From positions 16,574,685 to 16,638,684 of the forward strand of contig CP141140.1 in the NCBI GenBank assembly GCA_035235625.1: a stretch of 64,000 nucleotides of DNA, read 5' to 3'. Source of the stretch: Saururus chinensis (Eukaryota; Streptophyta; Magnoliopsida; Piperales; Saururaceae). This document shows positions 60,518-64,000 of this stretch, one piece after another. The notes beneath the pieces were generated by a model. It worked only from the letters and a program-made list of their open reading frames with translations, was not told where the DNA came from and did no database searches. Made by a program: the position numbers and the translations under genes. Each line of letters opens with the position of its first letter. The stretch's first letter is position 1.

Positions 60518-61094
60518 GGAGCGTGAATATGCACGTATTCTACTGTCTCAATATAGATTTTTGGGCAGCGGAAAGGATTGGCATTCCAACGTGACTCCCG
60601 TGGGCAAGGGCAGCTGGAAGAGACCTATTACGTTAGATGACAATTACATAGCCCCTTTCTTTCTGTGACAGATACGGAGCCTTTATAAACTATATCTGCA
60701 ACTTCTCTTCCTGAAACTGAATATTTTGTTCTTTGTGCAGTCCCCCCGCCCCTGCCCCACCTATTCTGAGTTAACACATGAACTTTTACAGTTTTATCAA
60801 ATTATATTTTTCTACAAATTACATGTTTAATATTAAATATAAGTTTTATTTTTATTTTATTTACAATCTTTTTAGCTGAAATTATAGTAGACGTGAAGTC
60901 ATTTTCTTTATATTTTTCTAAATGATAAGGAAAAGTGAAAAATTATACTTTTCCTTTAGGGTCTGTTTTGATTGGTGGAAAGTGGGAGAAAGGAAAAGAG
61001 AAAGTGAATCCGGGTGAAAGAGAAACTAGGAGATTCCTAAAAAAATTTTACTGTTTGGTTGCACAAATCATGTTAGAGAAAATTAACGATAATT
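60518..61094. other. Non-coding DNA between the hAT element and the CXE duplication
   Basis: No gene is supported. The open frame from 60411 starts inside the hAT end and is not gene-like. Confidence 0.45.
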
Positions 61095-61183
61095 ATGGTG
61101 GTAGTGGCGGTGGTGGTAGCGGTGACAGTGGTGGGGGCAGCGGTGGTAGTTATAGCGGTGGTGGTGGTAGTGGCGGTAATCAT
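61095..61183 (+). repeat. Imperfect (GGT)n microsatellite
   Basis: About 85 bases of GGTGGTAGTGGCGG-type trinucleotides. They create a glycine/serine-rich open frame that is a by-product of the repeat. The homology with the CXE copy 1 flank begins immediately to the right. Confidence 0.8.
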
Positions 61184-61733
61184 ATAAATTATATATATTT
61201 ATACTTAAATATTTTTAAAACCTTTGAAAAACTTTCGAATAGTTTTAATAAATAAGACGCATTACTAAATATATCTTATTACAAAATTGGTTATGATTGA
61301 CACCATTATCTTTGTTAATATATGACATAATATTTACTCTATAAGATTTAAATTCACAATTGTCTATAAATATAGATGAGTTTATATAATATATATTTTA
61401 TTTTATCTTATCTAATAAATATTTATACATGTACTTATTTTACCTTATATTAATATTTATATTTTAAAAAATAATATTTTTTATTGAATGGGAAAACCTA
61501 CCACTAAGAGAAAAAATAAACTTAAGAGACTCTTTTAAAAGTACTTAACTACTTAAATTTAATAAAAAATAATTATTTTTAAATAAAATTATTAATTTAA
61601 CACAGAGGAAGTAACCTTGTTGTCAATCTTAGTTTGTCATACAAATGAAGCAGCTTCATACATAAACGTAGAACTATTCACAAATAACAAGATGAATGTG
61701 ACTATTTAGACCCCACTATTTTCCTCGTATCTC

Positions 61734-62893
61734 TGATAAGTATAATTTATGCGTTATTTTACCCTTAATTATTTTATTTTCAAGTCTCATTTAAGTGTTA
61801 ATATAGGTTAGATTATTAGATATTAAATTTAATTAGGTTAGAAAAAACTTCCATGATGTTTTGAATTAAATTGGCTTATTTTGCAGATTCTTCATTGGCG
61901 ATCGAACGGCCTCACTAACCGATTGATCGGGTACACGTGATTTTGAAGAAAATTCAGTTTAAGCGTTCGAATGGGTATGTAGGGCGATCGATCGGCATAA
62001 CGCGCAGATTCCTTATTTCACCCAATTTTGAGTCTTTTTCATATACAACTATTTCTTATGGATCTTATGCCTATATAAAGACATAATTGGCTCGAAATTG
62101 AGGGTTAACAAGTAGATTTTCTGAAGAGAAGAAGATGGAGAAGAAGCCAAAACTTTCAATGGAGATTCAAGTGCTTTCTTCTACTATGGAAGACTAGACT
62201 TTTCTTTTACTTAGAAGTTGATGAAGCTATAGATAAGTTTCAGTTTCTTTTCTTTTTAATTTAGATCTTAGTTGTGAATTATGACAATTGTATGATAAGG
62301 ATTTCCTTTTAATGGAAGAGCTTTTAATGTTTATTCAATTCTATGTTGATTTATTGTCTTGTAGATGATACATTGATGTGGTTTTGATATTTGCATCAAT
62401 TCTAATTTCTGTGATTTAGATGAGATGGTCATACAATAGTTTTAATGTTCAGATAATTAAGGACTTGGGAGAGTTATACTAAGATTAGACGGGTCATGCC
62501 TATAGCTATTTAGTGTAGATGATTCATGCTATTGTCGAAGATAGTTCATGCCATGGAAATTAATTAATGATTCTTTCTAAAGTAATTCTAGCTTGTAGCT
62601 GAGAATACTTGTTCATATTCACACTAGATTTAGATTAAAAGTTAAAGAATTGTTACGGTTCTATAGTAGATTCGATTTCCTAAGTAAATTCCATCATATT
62701 AATCTCTACCTTTTAATTTAGTTGATTCCTTTCCTTTACTTAATTTAAGTTTAAGTTGTTTTAGTTTTCAATCAGTAAATTCCTATTTAGATTTAGTTAT
62801 AATTCATCCGTTCCTGAGGTTCGACAACCCTTAAATACTCATCCTAGTACAATTACCTTGTACACTTGCAAAGGGTTTAATTATAAACGATCA
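61734..62893 (+). mobile_element. 1160-bp solo LTR (family C), TSD ATCTC
   Basis: TGATAAGTATAATTT to AAACGATCA with perfect ATCTC duplications (61729-61733 and 62894-62898). A TATA box (CTATATAAAGAC) lies near 62071. The flanking bases match the unbroken copy 1 near 37430 (TTTCCTTGTATC then CCCCAAAAG), so it inserted after the CXE duplication or in only one lineage of it. Confidence 0.93.
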
Positions 62894-63482
62894 ATCTCCC
62901 AAAGAAAGTAGAAAAAATATATTTTTTTTACTTCATCCCCTATATTTTACCTCTCATTTTGCTCGTACTTACCCACTATATTAAACCTCATCTCCTTCTT
63001 ATCCGGTGATTAAAACTCCAGCGATAACAACTTCAATGCGTACAGGCCGAATTGGTGATCTGGTCGACACGTAGGCTAGACTGGTCTGCATGTAGGCTGG
63101 TTGATGCGCAAGCCGAAATCTTGGCCTACACTGGCTAGATCTAACCATGCGCATACCAATCCAACCTATATATTGGCCAGATCTGACTAATGTACAAACC
63201 GGGCGTGACTAATATGCATGGTCAGTCCGGTGTGCAGGTGCAGGCCAGATCTGGCTTGTACACCTGGCGTCCAAATTTTTGAAAAAGAAAAGGGAAAAAA
63301 TGAATAGAAGTTTGATAATTTTTTTTTTAAATATAAAAAATACGTCATAAATTTTAATAAATAAGGTTGAAGTAAATAAAATATAAGAGGTTGAGGTAAA
63401 TAATACATAGGGGATAGAGGAGAAAATGTGGTGTCTGATAGCCACGTTCTAATCAGAATATTATGACATAACATGGTCAAAC

Positions 63483-64000
63483 TCATAAGATGCCGGCGGT
63501 CTCGCTGTTGATGAAGGCGGAGAGGCGGTGGAGGAGGGCGCGGGCTTTGTCGGAGTCGGGCTTGGAAAGGTGGAAGACGTGGCCCTCACCCTCCGTCTCC
63601 ACCATCTCCACCGCCCCTCCCCATCCGCTCGAGGCCAGCCCCCGGTAGTAGGCCCATCCCCACTCGCTCAGGAAGTCCTTCTCCGCCACGCACACCAGCA
63701 CGCGACCGCACCCCACCCGCGCTATCTCCCCCGTCTCCGCTAGGGGGTTGAGCCGCGAGTCGTCTATCCCGCTCGTCTCTGGGCACACGAATCGCCACAA
63801 CTTCTCCACCACTGCGGACATCCCCCGGCTCCTGGGCCCCACATCCGTGGTCCCCCAGAAGAAGGGGTGGATCAGGATGGCCCCGAAGGCCTGCGCCAGA
63901 CCGGCTGATCCCTCGGTCGTACCGCTGGCACCGTATCGGATGAGTATCTGATGGACAATGTTGGCACCGGAGCTGTCACCGCCGAGGATGACCTTGCCGA
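63483..64000 (-). CDS. Second carboxylesterase (CXE) copy, 3' half, cut by the window edge
   Basis: The frame is open from the edge to the TAA-type stop region at 63483 and corresponds to residues 173-343 of the CXE gene at 37684-38715 with no indels. By hand count 160 of 171 residues are identical. The nucleophile elbow is GDSSG instead of GDSAG, a variant that is also usual in plant CXEs. The triad Asp (VAEKDFL) and His (EGHVFHL) are kept. Other changes include AEVEKAW to AVVEKLW and a changed C-terminal tail. The start and oxyanion motif lie outside the window. It appears intact as far as visible. Confidence 0.9.
   Translation of the reverse strand, partial: GKVILGGDSSGANIVHQILIRYGASGTTEGSAGLAQAFGAILIHPFFWGTTDVGPRSRGMSAVVEKLWRFVCPETSGIDDSRLNPLAETGEIARVGCGRVLVCVAEKDFLSEWGWAYYRGLASSGWGGAVEMVETEGEGHVFHLSKPDSDKARALLHRLSAFINSETAGIL

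Larger units (their letters stand above)
61190..64000 (-). repeat. Segmental duplication, copy 2 (CXE 3' flank and partial gene)
   Basis: Matches 36895 onward, continuing to the window edge in the CXE coding region. It differs by a solo LTR insertion (61734-62893) and by extra diverged sequence at about 63040-63470 (repeated TAGGCT/GGTCTGCAT/CCAGATCTGGC phrases) relative to copy 1. Confidence 0.85.

Noticed and set aside
60935-61255. Glycine-rich protein gene
   Set aside because: The Gly/Ser tract is a (GGT)n microsatellite; flanks are AT-rich and the counterpart in CXE copy 1 has no such frame.

Overview
The window is nuclear DNA from a flowering plant, most likely a monocot. Plant-type genes with GT-AG introns are scattered through AT-rich, transposon-filled DNA. 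The first exons and the intronless gene are very GC-rich while downstream exons are AT-rich, a gradient typical of monocots. The species cannot be named from the sequence alone.

Genes. The left 19 kb is gene-bearing: the last exon of a methylesterase-type alpha/beta hydrolase (+), a complete CEP signalling-peptide precursor (+), a four-exon heme oxygenase 2 gene (-) whose haem-ligand histidine is replaced by arginine, and a nine-exon SERAC1-like hydrolase gene (-) with three TGGGCCCA boxes upstream. Further right is an intronless carboxylesterase (CXE) gene (-). A second, about 94% identical CXE copy starts at the right edge and runs out of the window. The two CXE copies share at least several hundred bases of flank, so they belong to a segmental duplication. 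The CEP gene encodes a secreted peptide hormone precursor, HO2 is a plastid protein of the tetrapyrrole/phytochrome context, and SERAC1-like and CXE are hydrolases. They do not form a pathway.

Transposons. From 19.9 to 63 kb the sequence is mostly nested mobile elements, many with boundaries confirmed here by exact target-site duplications (TSDs). Best case: a Mutator-like element at 42467-50822 (9-bp TSD, about 250-280 bp TIRs) carries a captured PPR gene fragment (a Pack-MULE). Its left TIR was hit by an internally deleted LTR retrotransposon (TSD GAGAT), whose LTR was hit by a 2.3-kb solo LTR (TSD AAGAC). The PPR fragment was hit separately by an 814-bp TG...CA insertion. A second large nest at 19973-31133 is an interrupted LTR of the same family (TSD AAAGG). 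It holds a 4.8-kb solo LTR, a truncated retroelement with PBS, and an 801-bp tandem duplication that crosses a transposon boundary. Two non-autonomous hAT families were delimited, each with two copies: 993-2150 and 2275-3467; 52309-52984 and 58307-60509. Minisatellites occur inside most of the long LTRs. A degenerate satellite-like array lies at 52.1-53.6 kb and a decayed hAT/ZMYM1-like transposase at about 34.2-35.0 kb.

No wholly new biological system was recognised. The most unusual material is the multi-level Pack-MULE nest, the post-insertion duplication across an LTR edge, the CXE pair with a changed nucleophile-elbow residue, and a possible mariner-like element enclosing an unrecognised gene fragment.
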